A stretch of 64,000 bases of DNA from Streptomyces cadmiisoli (GCF_003261055.1 NZ_CP030073.1:6758001-6822000); one strand, 5' to 3'; shown: positions 54,517-63,807, numbered from the stretch's first letter. Notes: a model not told the origin generated them from the letters alone. Program-made: numbers and translations.

Positions 54517-55374
54517 ATGGTCGAGGAGCTGGTGGCGGCGGGAGCGACCCTCGTGTTCGCCGGGGCGGTGTACGTCTCGGCGGCGGCGCGGGTCGTCAAG
54601 CAGTACGAGCGCGGTGTGGTCTTCCGGCTCGGCAGGCTGCGGCCCGAGGTGCGCGGACCCGGGTTCACGCTGGTCGTCCCGTTCGTCGACCGGATGCGCA
54701 AGGTCAACATGCAGATCGTGACGATGCCGGTGCCCGCCCAGGAGGGCATCACCCGGGACAACGTCACGGTGCGGGTCGACGCGGTCGTGTACTTCAAGGT
54801 GACCTCACCGGCCGACGCCATCGTGCGTGTCGAGGACTACCGGTTCGCCGTCTCGCAGATGGCGCAGACCTCGCTGAGGTCCATCATCGGCAAGAGCGAT
54901 CTGGACGACCTGCTGTCCGACCGCGAGAAGCTCAACCAGGGCCTGGAGTTGATGATCGACAGCCCGGCCGTGGAGTGGGGCGTCACCATCGACCGGGTGG
55001 AGATCAAGGACGTCTCCCTGCCCGAGACCATGAAGCGCTCCATGGCCCGCCAGGCCGAGGCGGACCGGGAGCGGCGGGCCCGGGTCATCAACGCCGATGC
55101 CGAGCTCCAGGCGTCCAAGAAGCTGTCCGAGGCGGCGAAGGAGATGTCCGAGACGCCCGCCGCGCTGCAACTGCGGCTGCTGCAGACGGTGGTGGCGGTC
55201 GCGGCCGAGAAGAACTCGACGCTCGTGCTGCCCTTCCCGGTCGAGCTGCTGCGCTTCCTGGAGAGGGCTCAGCCGGCCGCGCCCGCGCCGCCTCCCCGGG
55301 CGTCCGTCGAGCCCGCGCAATCGGTGCGGGAGCAACCGCCGGTCGCCGAGGCGCGTGAGGAACCCGCTTCCTAG
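54517..55374 (+). CDS. SPFH/stomatin-like membrane protein
   Basis: A 285-residue SPFH protein. One N-terminal membrane segment (LVAAGATLVFAGAVYVSAAA) is followed directly by the SPFH domain: QYERGVVFRLGRLRPEVRGP, GFTLVVPFVDRMRKVNMQIV, and a C-terminal coiled coil (AEADRERRARVINADAELQA). Residues 245-285 are a Pro/Ala/Glu tail. The family scaffolds membrane microdomains and often interacts with proteases or channels. Start ATG 54517 with GGGGG upstream; GTG 54514 is adjacent. It lies between two secreted proteases but is transcribed separately from the first because of the terminator. Confidence 0.9.
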   Translation: MVEELVAAGATLVFAGAVYVSAAARVVKQYERGVVFRLGRLRPEVRGPGFTLVVPFVDRMRKVNMQIVTMPVPAQEGITRDNVTVRVDAVVYFKVTSPADAIVRVEDYRFAVSQMAQTSLRSIIGKSDLDDLLSDREKLNQGLELMIDSPAVEWGVTIDRVEIKDVSLPETMKRSMARQAEADRERRARVINADAELQASKKLSEAAKEMSETPAALQLRLLQTVVAVAAEKNSTLVLPFPVELLRFLERAQPAAPAPPPRASVEPAQSVREQPPVAEAREEPAS

Positions 55375-55479
55375 AGTCGAATTCAGGACAGGACTAAACC
55401 TCACTCAGCGCATACCGGTTACTCGCGCGTAGTGTTTGCACTGCGAATCACACCCGCCGTGACCGTGGACATTCAAACG

Positions 55480-55579
55480 ACACAAGGCGTACGGGGCGCA
55501 CGGCAGTTGTCGTACGCGCGTCCTGAACTGGACCTTGTGTGCTCCCTGTGAGGGTCGGAATAGTGGACGTCCAGTCCAC
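55480..55579. promoter_or_regulatory. inverted repeats upstream of the second protease
   Basis: Two inverted-repeat sets in the presumed promoter/leader: ACACAAGG (55480-55487) with CCTTGTGT (55533-55540), and GTGGAC (55563-55568) with GTCCAC (55574-55579), the last within a perfect TGGACGTCCA. Operators for a protease regulator or leader hairpins are both possible. Confidence 0.35.
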
Positions 55580-55643
55580 AACCCTCCCGGTTCGTAAGGC
55601 CCCCACAGCCGTACGGACCGGACCCCCCACAGGAGGACGTGAG

Positions 55644-56726
55644 TTGAAGCACCGACGCATACCCAGGCGGCGGGCCGCCGTGGCAGGTGCGGGTATCGCC
55701 GCACTGGTGGCCGCGGGTGTCACCTTCCAGAGTGCGAACGCCAGCGAGGCGCCGGACACCCCCGAGTTGAAGACGCTGTCGGCCCTGTCGGCCGGAAAGC
55801 TCGCCTCGACGCTCGACCAGGACCTCGGCACGGACGCGGCGGGAACGTACTACGACGCGAAAGCGAAGAGCCTCGTGGTGAACGTGCTCGACGAGGCCGC
55901 CGCCCGACTGGTCCAGGAGGCCGGGGCCAGGGCCAGAATCGTCGAGAACTCCCTGGCCGAGCTCAAGGGCGCCCGCACGACGCTCAAGCAGGACGCGACG
56001 ATCCCCGGCACTTCCTGGGTGACCGACCCGACCACCAACAAGATCGTCGTGACCGCCGACCGCACGGTGTCGGCGGCCGAGTGGAAGAAGCTGACCGGCG
56101 TCGTCGAGGAGCTCGGCGGCACCGCGGAACTCCAGCGCACCAAGGGTGAGTTCAAGCCCTTCGTCGCCGGCGGTGACGCGATCACCGGCGGTGGCGGCCG
56201 CTGCTCGCTCGGCTTCAACGTGGTCAAGGGAGGAGAACCGTTCTTCCTGACCGCCGGGCACTGCACCGAGGGCATCTCCACCTGGTCGGACTCGTCCGGC
56301 ACCGTCATCGGTGAGAACGAGGCCTCCAGCTTCCCGGACAACGACTACGGTCTCGTCAAGTACACCGCCGAGGTGGACCACCCGAGCGAGGTCAACCTCT
56401 ACGACGGCTCCACGCAGGCGATCTCGGGCGCGGCCGAGGCCACGGTCGGCATGGAGGTCACCCGCAGCGGTTCGACGACGCAGGTGCACTCCGGTGCCGT
56501 CACCGGCCTCGACGCCACCGTGAACTACGGCAACGGCGACATCGTCAACGGCCTCATCCAGACCGACGTGTGCGCCGAGCCCGGTGACAGCGGCGGTTCG
56601 CTGTTCTCCGGCAGCAACGCGATCGGCCTCACCTCCGGCGGCAGCGGCGACTGCACCTCCGGCGGGGAGACCTTCTTCCAGCCGGTGACCGAGGCCCTGT
56701 CGGCGACCGGCACCGAGATCGGCTGA
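55644..56726 (+). CDS. streptogrisin-type secreted protease with long propeptide
   Basis: A 360-residue pre-pro-serine protease, paralogue of the one at 53417. Signal: [23 protein letters not shown]. The propeptide (about residues 35-170) is longer and has the alpha-lytic-type pro domain [16 protein letters not shown] and [15 protein letters not shown]. Mature domain: [19 protein letters not shown], His in [12 protein letters not shown], Asp in [11 protein letters not shown], Ser in [12 protein letters not shown]. Similar to streptogrisins C/D. The start is TTG 55644, chosen because AGGAGG lies 7 nt upstream. A strong hairpin follows. Direct/inverted repeats upstream may be regulatory. Confidence 0.93.
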   Translation: MKHRRIPRRRAAVAGAGIAALVAAGVTFQSANASEAPDTPELKTLSALSAGKLASTLDQDLGTDAAGTYYDAKAKSLVVNVLDEAAARLVQEAGARARIVENSLAELKGARTTLKQDATIPGTSWVTDPTTNKIVVTADRTVSAAEWKKLTGVVEELGGTAELQRTKGEFKPFVAGGDAITGGGGRCSLGFNVVKGGEPFFLTAGHCTEGISTWSDSSGTVIGENEASSFPDNDYGLVKYTAEVDHPSEVNLYDGSTQAISGAAEATVGMEVTRSGSTTQVHSGAVTGLDATVNYGNGDIVNGLIQTDVCAEPGDSGGSLFSGSNAIGLTSGGSGDCTSGGETFFQPVTEALSATGTEIG

Positions 56727-56750
56727 TCCGCCTCGCACCCCGCTTCACGG

Positions 56751-56782
56751 AGTCCCGCCCCCGCGCGCGAGGGGGCGGGACT
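56751..56782. terminator. bidirectional terminator after second protease
   Basis: Perfect 12-bp stem AGTCCCGCCCCC/GGGGGCGGGACT with an 8-nt loop, between the protease and the convergent AAA gene. Confidence 0.8.
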
Positions 56783-56802
56783 TCCGCGTGCCGGGGGGCC
56801 GC

Positions 56803-57990
56803 TCAGCGCTTCGGCCAGTGCCACAGAGGTTCGTCCAGCGGCCCTTCCCGGCCGGCCACCTCCGTCCGGCCGAACTCCTTGACCAGCTCGATCGCGTTGA
56901 CGTCGAGACGGTGGCCCGGGGCCCCCTTGGCCAGCGCCTCGGCGAGCGGCCGGGCGTGGGTGACCACGACGACCTGGGTGTCCCGGGCGGCGGTGAGGAT
57001 CAGGTCGGCGAGCGGCGGGACGAGGTCGGGATGGAGGCTGGTCTCCGGTTCGTTGAGCACCAGCAGGGACGGCGGCCGCGGGGTCAGCAGGGCGGCCGCC
57101 CACAGCAGATAGCGCAGGGTGCCGTCGGACAGTTCGGCGGCGCCGAGCGGACGCAGCAGCCCGTGCTGGCGCAGGGCGAGCTCGAAGCGCCCGCCGTGGC
57201 TGTCGACCGTGACGTGGCTGCCCGGGAAGGCCGCGTCGACCGCCGCGTCCAGCGCGGCGGCGTCGCCGGTCTCGCGGATCGTCTGCAGGGCCGCCGCCAG
57301 GTCCGAGCCGTCGCCGCTGAGCACCGGGGTGCGGGTGCCGATGCGGGCGGTGCGGGCCGGGGCGTGGGCGTCGGTGCGGACGTGGTCGTAGAACCGCCAG
57401 GACCGGATGAACTCGCGCACCGCCAGTACGTCCGGCGCGTGCTGCGGGTCGGCCAGCTCGCCGAGCATGCTGTCGTACGGCCGCAGCGTCCCGTGCGCCC
57501 GGGACCAGCCGCCGCCCGCGCCCCGCAGCCGCACCGCGGCCCCCGCCCGCTCCGAGAGCACGGCGGCCGGGCGCAGCACGGGCCCGCTCCAGATGCACTC
57601 GTGCTTGATCTCGGGGTCGAGGTCGAACATCGAGGACCCGCCGGCCGGGGTCGGGTGCCCGAAGTCCACCGCGTAGCCGAACTCGTCGCCCGCGAAGCCC
57701 AGTTGGAGGCTGACCGGTCCGGAGCGGACGGTGCCCTGCACCGGATGGTGCCCCTCGCGCACCGCCCGGCCGGTCCGCTCCGGGCCGGCCCACAGGGCCG
57801 AGGGCAGCCCGCCCTCCTGGGCCAGTGCCCCGACCGCGCCGCCGCGCGCGGACTCGGCGAGCAGCCGCAGGGTCCGGTACAGGCTCGACTTTCCCGTGCC
57901 GTTCGCTCCCGTGATCACGTTGAGTCCGTCCAGGGGCACGATCAGGCGGCGCAGCGAGCGGTAGTTCTCGACGGCGAGGGTGCGGATCAT
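56803..57990 (-). CDS. OLD/RecF-like AAA ATPase
   Basis: A 395-residue SMC/ABC-type ATPase of the AAA_21/OLD-like class. It starts IRTLAVENYRSLRRLIVPLD, then P-loop GANGTGKSSLYRTL. The C-terminal half has the ABC-signature-like AAELSDGTLRYLLWAAALLT, Walker B LLVLNEPETSLHPDL and the H-loop VVVVTHARPLAEAL. There is no TOPRIM domain fused and no nuclease gene beside it, so it looks like a stand-alone ATPase. Such proteins occur in DNA repair and in defence islands; here it is single-gene and convergent with the protease. Role unknown. Confidence 0.85.
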   Translation of the reverse strand: MIRTLAVENYRSLRRLIVPLDGLNVITGANGTGKSSLYRTLRLLAESARGGAVGALAQEGGLPSALWAGPERTGRAVREGHHPVQGTVRSGPVSLQLGFAGDEFGYAVDFGHPTPAGGSSMFDLDPEIKHECIWSGPVLRPAAVLSERAGAAVRLRGAGGGWSRAHGTLRPYDSMLGELADPQHAPDVLAVREFIRSWRFYDHVRTDAHAPARTARIGTRTPVLSGDGSDLAAALQTIRETGDAAALDAAVDAAFPGSHVTVDSHGGRFELALRQHGLLRPLGAAELSDGTLRYLLWAAALLTPRPPSLLVLNEPETSLHPDLVPPLADLILTAARDTQVVVVTHARPLAEALAKGAPGHRLDVNAIELVKEFGRTEVAGREGPLDEPLWHWPKR

Positions 57991-58161
57991 GCGTCCAGGC
58001 TGTCAGACGGGTCCGACAGCGGCCTCCGCCCGGACGCGCCCGGGTCCCGCCCGCGCGGTGATCGCCGCGCCGGGGCCCGACGTGCGGGCGGGCCTGTGTC
58101 ATGTCCCCCACGGCCCGGAATGTGCGGTGTTTGCGCAGGTGGGACACGCCCCGATCGATGT

Positions 58162-58220
58162 CGCACAGATGTTCGGGAATTGGTCTATGGTGGGGGTGGG
58201 AGAGTTGGGAACAGATGTTC
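58162..58220 (+). promoter_or_regulatory. LexA (SOS) boxes in the dnaE2 promoter
   Basis: A perfect GAAC-N4-GTTC box, GAACAGATGTTC, lies at 58209-58220. A second, one-mismatch copy, GCACAGATGTTC, lies near 58163-58174. Between them TATGGT at about 58186 could be the -10 element. LexA binding would cover the promoter and release on DNA damage. The start codon GTG is at 58258 behind GGGAGG. Confidence 0.7.
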
Positions 58221-58257
58221 GATAGCCGGTGACGGCTCGCGAGTGCGGGAGGTGCGT

Positions 58258-61200
58258 GTGCCTGGGTTCACGCATCTGCACACCGTCTCCGGGTTCTCCC
58301 TGCGCTACGGCGCCTCCCATCCGGAACGGCTGGCCGAGCGTGCCTCCGAGCGGGGCATGGACGCCCTCGCCCTCACCGACCGCGACACCCTCGGCGGCGC
58401 GGTCCGCTTCGCCAAGGCCTGCGCCGCGGAGGGCGTCCGTCCGCTGTTCGGCGTGAACCTGGCGGTGGAGGGGTTCGAGCCCGACGGGCCGGTACGACGG
58501 GAAAGGCGCCGCACGCCCGTGCGCGGCGGTGCCTTCATCGACGAGTCGACTCCCCGGGTCGTCTATCTCGCCCGGGACGGCGCCCGGGGCTGGGCCGACC
58601 TGTGCGGACTCGTCACCGCGGCGCACACCGCCGAGGGCGCCCCGCTGCTGCCCCGGTCCGCCAACCACGGCGACGGCCTCGTCGTCCTGCTCGGCCCCGA
58701 CTCCGGCGTCGGCCGCGCCCTCGCCGCGGGCCGCCCGGACCGCGCGGCCCGGCTGCTCGTTCCCTGGCGGGAGGCCTACGGCGACGCCCTGCGCCTGGAG
58801 ACCGTCTGGCACGGCCGCGAGGGCACCGGCCCCGGCTCCCTGCGGCTGGCCGCCCGTACCGTCGGCTTCGCCGCCGAGCAGCGCGTGCGGCCCGTGCTCA
58901 GCAACGCCGTCCGGTACGCGGACCCGGGGCAGGGCCGGGTCGCCGACGTGCTGGACGCCGCCCGCCGTCTCGTCCCCATCGACCCCACCGAGGAACTGGA
59001 CTCCGGCGAGGCCTGGCTCAAGGACGCCGACGCCATGCTGCGCGCCGCCGAGCGGATCGTCGAGGCCGCGGGCTTCCGGCGCGACACCGCCCACCGGCTG
59101 CTGGAGCAGACGCGGGCGACCGCCGCCGAGTGCCTGGTCGATCCCGAGGACGACCTCGGCATCGGCTCCGTCCACTTCCCCGAGCCGCACCTCGTCGGCG
59201 CCGGGCGGCGCACCGCGCAGCGGGTGCTGGCCTCCCGGGCGGCGGCGGGGATGGTGCGGCTCGGCCACGCCGGCCGGCGCGCGTACTGGGAGCGGATGCA
59301 CGAGGAACTGGACGTCATCGCCCACCACGGCTTCGCCTCCTACTTCCTCACGGTCGCCCGGGTCGTCGACGACGTGAAGGGGATGGGCATCCGGGTCGCG
59401 GCGCGCGGCTCCGGCGCGGGCTCCCTCGTCAACCACCTCCTCGGCATCGCCCACGCCGACCCCGTCGAGCACGGGCTGCTGATGGAGCGCTTCCTGTCCA
59501 AGCGCCGCCCGGTGCTGCCCGACATCGACATCGACGTGGAGTCCGCGCGGCGGCTGGAGGTCTACCGGGCGATCATCGACCGGTTCGGCGCCGAACGGGT
59601 GGCGACGGTCGCGATGCCGGAGACGTACCGCGTCCGCCACGCGATCCGGGACGTCGGCGCGGCCCTGTCCATGGACCCGGCCGACATCGACCGCATCGCC
59701 AAGTCCTTCCCGCACATCCGCGCGCGAGACGCCCGCGCGGCCCTGGAGGAACTGCCCGAACTGCGGAGACTCGCGGGGGAGAAGGAGAGGTACGGCGAGC
59801 TGTGGGAGCTGGTCGAGGGGCTGGACGCCCTCCCGCGCGGGATCGCCATGCACCCCTGCGGCGTCCTGCTGTCCGACTCCTCCCTCCTGGCTCGTACACC
59901 GGTCGTGCCGACCAGCGGTGAGGGCTTCCCGATGGCGCAGTTCGACAAGGACGACGTCGAGGACCTCGGGCTGCTCAAGCTCGATGTGCTGGGTGTGCGG
60001 ATGCAGTCGGCGATGGCGCACGCGGTGGCGGAGGTGGAGCGGGCGACGGGGGAGCGGGTCGACCTGGACGCGGTGCGGGACGGCGACCCGGCGACGTACG
60101 ACCTCATCCGGTCCGCCGAGACGCTGGGCTGCTTCCAGATCGAGTCGCCGGGCCAGCGGGACCTGGTCGGCAGGCTCCAGCCGGCCGGCTTCCACGACCT
60201 GGTCGTGGACATCTCGCTGTTCCGGCCGGGTCCGGTCGCCGCCGACATGGTGCGGCCGTTCATCGAGGCGCGGCACGGGCGGGCGCCGATCCGCTACCCG
60301 CACCCGGACCTGGAGGAGCCGCTGCGGGAGACGTACGGGGTCGTCGTCTTCCACGAGCAGGTCATCCACATCATCGACATCATGACCGGCTGCGGGCGCG
60401 GCGAGGCCGACCGGGTGCGGCGCGGACTGTCCGACCCGGGGTCGCAGGGCCGGATCGGGGTGTGGTTCGCGCAGCACGCGGCGGCGAAGGGATATGACGC
60501 GGAAACGATTCGGCGGACCTGGGAGATCGTCGAGGCCTTCGGGTCGTACGGCTTCTGCAAGGCGCACGCGGTCGCCTTCGCGGTGCCGACGTACCAGTCG
60601 GCATGGCTGAAGGCGCATCATCCGGCCGCCTTCTACGCGGGGCTGCTCGCGCACGACCCCGGGATGTACCCGAAGCGGCTGCTGCTGGCGGACGCGCGGC
60701 GGCGCGGGGTGCCGATCCTGCCGCTGGACGTGAACAAGTCGGGCGTCACCCATCAGATCGAACTGGTGTCTGATTCAAAGGGTGGTGCGAAAGTGTGGGG
60801 GCTGCGGCTGGCCCTGTCCGACGTGCACGGCATCAGCGAGGCCGAGGCCGCCCGGGTCGCCGAGGGGCAGCCGTACGCCTCGCTGCTGGACTTCTGGGAG
60901 CGGGCGCGGCCGAGCCGGCCGCTCGCCCAACGGCTCGCGCAGGTCGGCGCGCTGGACGCGTTCGGCGCCAACCGCCGCGATCTGCAACTGCATCTGACCG
61001 AGCTGCACCGGGGCGCCCGGAGCCGGGGCGGTGGCCAGCTCCCGCTGTCCGGGGGGCACAGGACCGCGTCGGCCGGGCTGCCCGACCTCTCGTCGACGGA
61101 GCGGCTCAGCGCCGAGCTGGGTGTGCTGTCCATGGACGCCTCACGCAATCTGATGGACGACCACCGGGCCTTCCTCGAGGAGCTGGGCGTGGCGTCGGCG

Positions 61201-61725
61201 CGGCGGCTGCGGGAGGCCCGGCACGGTGAGACGGTGCTGGTCGCGGGGGCCAAGGCGGCCACGCAGACGCCGCCGGTCCGGTCCGGCAAGCGGGTCATCT
61301 TCAGCACCCTGGACGACGGTACGGGCCTGGTCGACCTCGCCTTCTTCGACGACTCCCACGACGCCTGCGCCCACACCGTCTTCCACTCCTGGCTGCTGCT
61401 GGTGCGCGGAGTGGTGCAGCGCCGCGGCCCGCGCAGCCTCAGCGTGGTCGGCTCCGCCGCCTGGAACCTCGCCGAGCTGGTCGAACTGCGCGCCGAGGGC
61501 GGACTCGACGTGGTGGCGGCGCGGCTGGCGGAGCCGGTCGGGGGCCCGGACGACCCGGACGCCCCGGACGGCCGGGACGCCCCGGACGGCGATCCGACGC
61601 GCGGTCGTCGAATCCGTCTGCCCACCGGATACGAACTGCATCCGTGGGCGGATCTGCGCCCCGCGGGCGAAGCGCCCGCGAAGGTACGGAAGTTGTGGCA
61701 CCAGAGTCCGGGGAGTGCGGGATGA
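58258..61725 (+). CDS. dnaE2: error-prone DNA polymerase III alpha DnaE2 (ImuC)
   Basis: A 1155-residue C-family DNA polymerase. The PHP domain opens FTHLHTVSGFSLRYGASHPE and has LTDRDTLGGAVRF. The polymerase core has GSGAGSLVNHLLGI, the catalytic triad region LPDIDIDVESARR with the DxD aspartates, and FDKDDVEDLGLLKLDVLG; FGSYGFCKAHAVAFA follows. An OB-fold lies near the C-terminus (VLVAGAKAATQTPPVRSGKR). It lacks the beta-clamp-binding tail order of replicative DnaE1, matching DnaE2. GTG 58258 is chosen with GGGAGG 5 nt upstream. The perfect LexA box upstream and the downstream coupled Y-family protein fit the damage-induced mutagenesis cassette. Confidence 0.93.
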   Translation: MPGFTHLHTVSGFSLRYGASHPERLAERASERGMDALALTDRDTLGGAVRFAKACAAEGVRPLFGVNLAVEGFEPDGPVRRERRRTPVRGGAFIDESTPRVVYLARDGARGWADLCGLVTAAHTAEGAPLLPRSANHGDGLVVLLGPDSGVGRALAAGRPDRAARLLVPWREAYGDALRLETVWHGREGTGPGSLRLAARTVGFAAEQRVRPVLSNAVRYADPGQGRVADVLDAARRLVPIDPTEELDSGEAWLKDADAMLRAAERIVEAAGFRRDTAHRLLEQTRATAAECLVDPEDDLGIGSVHFPEPHLVGAGRRTAQRVLASRAAAGMVRLGHAGRRAYWERMHEELDVIAHHGFASYFLTVARVVDDVKGMGIRVAARGSGAGSLVNHLLGIAHADPVEHGLLMERFLSKRRPVLPDIDIDVESARRLEVYRAIIDRFGAERVATVAMPETYRVRHAIRDVGAALSMDPADIDRIAKSFPHIRARDARAALEELPELRRLAGEKERYGELWELVEGLDALPRGIAMHPCGVLLSDSSLLARTPVVPTSGEGFPMAQFDKDDVEDLGLLKLDVLGVRMQSAMAHAVAEVERATGERVDLDAVRDGDPATYDLIRSAETLGCFQIESPGQRDLVGRLQPAGFHDLVVDISLFRPGPVAADMVRPFIEARHGRAPIRYPHPDLEEPLRETYGVVVFHEQVIHIIDIMTGCGRGEADRVRRGLSDPGSQGRIGVWFAQHAAAKGYDAETIRRTWEIVEAFGSYGFCKAHAVAFAVPTYQSAWLKAHHPAAFYAGLLAHDPGMYPKRLLLADARRRGVPILPLDVNKSGVTHQIELVSDSKGGAKVWGLRLALSDVHGISEAEAARVAEGQPYASLLDFWERARPSRPLAQRLAQVGALDAFGANRRDLQLHLTELHRGARSRGGGQLPLSGGHRTASAGLPDLSSTERLSAELGVLSMDASRNLMDDHRAFLEELGVASARRLREARHGETVLVAGAKAATQTPPVRSGKRVIFSTLDDGTGLVDLAFFDDSHDACAHTVFHSWLLLVRGVVQRRGPRSLSVVGSAAWNLAELVELRAEGGLDVVAARLAEPVGGPDDPDAPDGRDAPDGDPTRGRRIRLPTGYELHPWADLRPAGEAPAKVRKLWHQSPGSAG

Positions 61726-62690
61726 CCATCCTCTGCGTACGTTTCCAGCTGCCGCCGACGCACGAGACGGCCCTGCCGGGGCTGCTCGGTCTGCTGGAGG
61801 AGTTCACGCCGGTCGTCGAGGCGCTCCCGCCGGACGGGGCGCTGGCCGATCTGCGCGGCGCCGAGCGGTACTTCGGGCGGGACGCGGTGGAGCTGGCGTC
61901 GGTGATCCGGGTCCGCGCGCTCGCCCACCACGACTGCGTGATGGGCGCCGGACCCGGCCCGATGCTGGCCCGCGTGGCGCTGCGCGACGCAGGGCCCGGT
62001 GTGACCCGTGTGGTGCCCGGGGAGCCGGCGGCCGTCGCGGAGTTCCTCGCCGGCCGGCCCGTCACCGCGCTCCCGGGTGTCGGCGCCGCGACCGCCCGCA
62101 CCCTGCGCGAGTACGGCCTCGACACCCTCGGCCGGGTCGCCACCGCGCCGCTGTCCACGCTCCAGCGCCTGATCGGCGCGACGGCCGGCCGCGAGCTGCA
62201 CGAGAAGGCGAACGGCGTCGACCGCGGCCGCGTCGTACCGAACGCCGTCTCCCGCTCCCTGGCCACCGAACGACCGTTCTCGCGCGACGAGCTGGACCCC
62301 GACCGGCACCGCCGCGCACTGCTCGCCGCCGCCGGGGAACTGGGCGCCCGGCTGCGCGCCCTGGAGAAGGTCTGCCGCACCCTGACCCTCACCGTCCGCT
62401 ACGCCGACCGCTCCGCCACCACCCGCAGCCGCACCCTCACGGAACCCACGGCCCACTCGGCGGCGCTGGCGAAGGCGGCGTACGGCATGTACGAGTCCCT
62501 CGGTCTCCAGCGTGCCCGGGTCCGCGCGCTCGCCCTGCGCGCCGAGGGTCTCGCCTCGGCTGAGAAGGCCTCCCACCAGCTCACCTTCGACCCCGTGGAC
62601 GAGAAGGTCCGCCGTATCGAGGAGGTCGCGGACCGCGCGCGAGCGAGGTTCGGGGCGCGGGCGGTGATGCCGGGGTCGCTGGCCGCGTGA
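61722..62690 (+). CDS. Y-family DNA polymerase-like protein lacking catalytic carboxylates
   Basis: A 322-residue DinB/ImuB relative. It overlaps dnaE2 by 4 bp (ATGA). The palm/thumb parts are present: the HhH region ALPGVGAATARTLREYGLDT, VVPNAVSRSLATERPFSRDE at the little finger, and QLTFDP near the C-terminus, which may be a clamp-binding motif. However the N-terminal ~70 residues that carry the first catalytic Asp of Y-polymerases are absent, and the second palm motif reads LPPDGALADLRGAERYFG without the SxDE acid pair. This is what ImuB looks like: an inactive adaptor bridging DnaE2 to the clamp. It is shorter than typical ImuB. Adaptor role inferred. Confidence 0.8.
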   Translation: MTILCVRFQLPPTHETALPGLLGLLEEFTPVVEALPPDGALADLRGAERYFGRDAVELASVIRVRALAHHDCVMGAGPGPMLARVALRDAGPGVTRVVPGEPAAVAEFLAGRPVTALPGVGAATARTLREYGLDTLGRVATAPLSTLQRLIGATAGRELHEKANGVDRGRVVPNAVSRSLATERPFSRDELDPDRHRRALLAAAGELGARLRALEKVCRTLTLTVRYADRSATTRSRTLTEPTAHSAALAKAAYGMYESLGLQRARVRALALRAEGLASAEKASHQLTFDPVDEKVRRIEEVADRARARFGARAVMPGSLAA

Positions 62691-62697
62691 CTCCCGG

Positions 62698-62731
62698 CGC
62701 GTCCCCGCGGCCGCCGGCCCGCGGGGGCGCG
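62698..62731 (+). terminator. terminator of the dnaE2 operon
   Basis: 13-bp stem CGCGTCCCCGCGG/CCGCGGGGGCGCG with one T-G wobble and an 8-nt loop, 7 bp after the operon end. Confidence 0.6.
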
Positions 62732-62805
62732 GCGCGCACCGGGCCGCCCAAGGGGCCCGTACGGCACTGCTCATGACCGGTTATCACTGCGAGTTTTTAC
62801 TGACG

Positions 62806-62847
62806 CGTAACTTCCCACTTGAACTACTCGTCCGTAACTTGACGAGT
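62806..62847 (+). promoter_or_regulatory. direct and inverted repeats upstream of the lipase gene
   Basis: CGTAACTT occurs at 62806-62813 and 62833-62840 (27 bp apart). ACTCGTC (62826-62832) and GACGAGT (62841-62847) form an inverted repeat around the second copy. They sit in an AT-richer stretch 75-115 bp before the lipase start, a likely operator/promoter zone. Confidence 0.4.
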
Positions 62848-62922
62848 GAACGGCATCCTCGTGATCCGGATCACAGGGCGTAAGGCAATCGCAACTCCCT
62901 TGAGCCGCAAGGAGATCACCCG

Positions 62923-63801
62923 ATGCTGCCCTGGAAACGAGTGCTCAGATCCGCTGCCGCGCTGCTGCTGGCAGCCGTCGCCGCCACCCTCCCCGCCGCC
63001 ACCGCAGCCCATGGGGCCGACACCGCCACCGCCACGGCCTCGTCCGGCGGCTGGAACGACTACTCCTGCAAGCCCTCCACCGCCCACCCCCGCCCCGTCG
63101 TCCTGGTGCACGGCACCTTCGGCAACTCCGTCGACAACTGGCTGGGGCTGGCACCCTACCTGACCAACCGCGGTTACTGCGTCTTCTCGCTCGATTACGG
63201 CCAGCTGCCGGGTGTCCCGTTCTTCCACGGCCTCGGCCCGATCGACAAGTCGGCGGAGCAACTGGACCGGTTCGTCGACAAGGTGCTCGCCGCGACCGGC
63301 GCCGGCGAGGTCGACCTCGTCGGGCACTCGCAGGGCGGCATGATGCCCCGCCACTACCTCCGGTTCCTCGGCGGAGCAGCCGAGGTGAACGCCCTCATCG
63401 GCCTCGCGCCCTCCAACCACGGCGCGACGCTGAGCGGACTCACCCATTTGCTGCCGTACTTCCCGGGCGCCGAGGAACTGCTCTCGGCCGCCACCCCCGC
63501 CCTCGCCGACCAGATCCCCGGTTCCGCCTTCCTCACCGAGCTCAACGAGGGCGGCGACACCGTGCCCGGCGTCCGGTACACCGTCATCACCACCAAGTAC
63601 GACCAGGTGGTCACGCCGTACCGCAGCCAGTTCCTGAGCGGTTCGAACGTGCGCAACGTCCTGCTCCAGGACCTGTGCCCGGTCGACCTCTCGGAGCACG
63701 TGGCGATCGGGCTGTTCGACCGGATCGCCTTCCACGAGGTGGCCAACGCCCTCGATCCGGCCCGGGCCAAGCCCACCACCTGCGCGTCGGTGTTCAGTTG
63801 A
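62923..63801 (+). CDS. secreted triacylglycerol lipase/esterase
   Basis: A 292-residue secreted alpha/beta hydrolase. Signal peptide: SAAALLLAAVAATLPAATAA. The oxyanion motif VLVHGTFGNS and the nucleophile elbow VGHSQGGMMP (Ser) are clear; the Asp is probably in KYDQVVTP and the His in DLSEHVAI. Three Cys pairs are possible (YSCK, GYCVF, DLCPV, TTCAS), as in Streptomyces class I lipases such as the known extracellular lipase of S. coelicolor. AAGGAGAT lies 8 nt before the ATG. A hairpin terminator follows. Confidence 0.92.
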   Translation: MLPWKRVLRSAAALLLAAVAATLPAATAAHGADTATATASSGGWNDYSCKPSTAHPRPVVLVHGTFGNSVDNWLGLAPYLTNRGYCVFSLDYGQLPGVPFFHGLGPIDKSAEQLDRFVDKVLAATGAGEVDLVGHSQGGMMPRHYLRFLGGAAEVNALIGLAPSNHGATLSGLTHLLPYFPGAEELLSAATPALADQIPGSAFLTELNEGGDTVPGVRYTVITTKYDQVVTPYRSQFLSGSNVRNVLLQDLCPVDLSEHVAIGLFDRIAFHEVANALDPARAKPTTCASVFS

Positions 63802-63807
63802 GCACCG

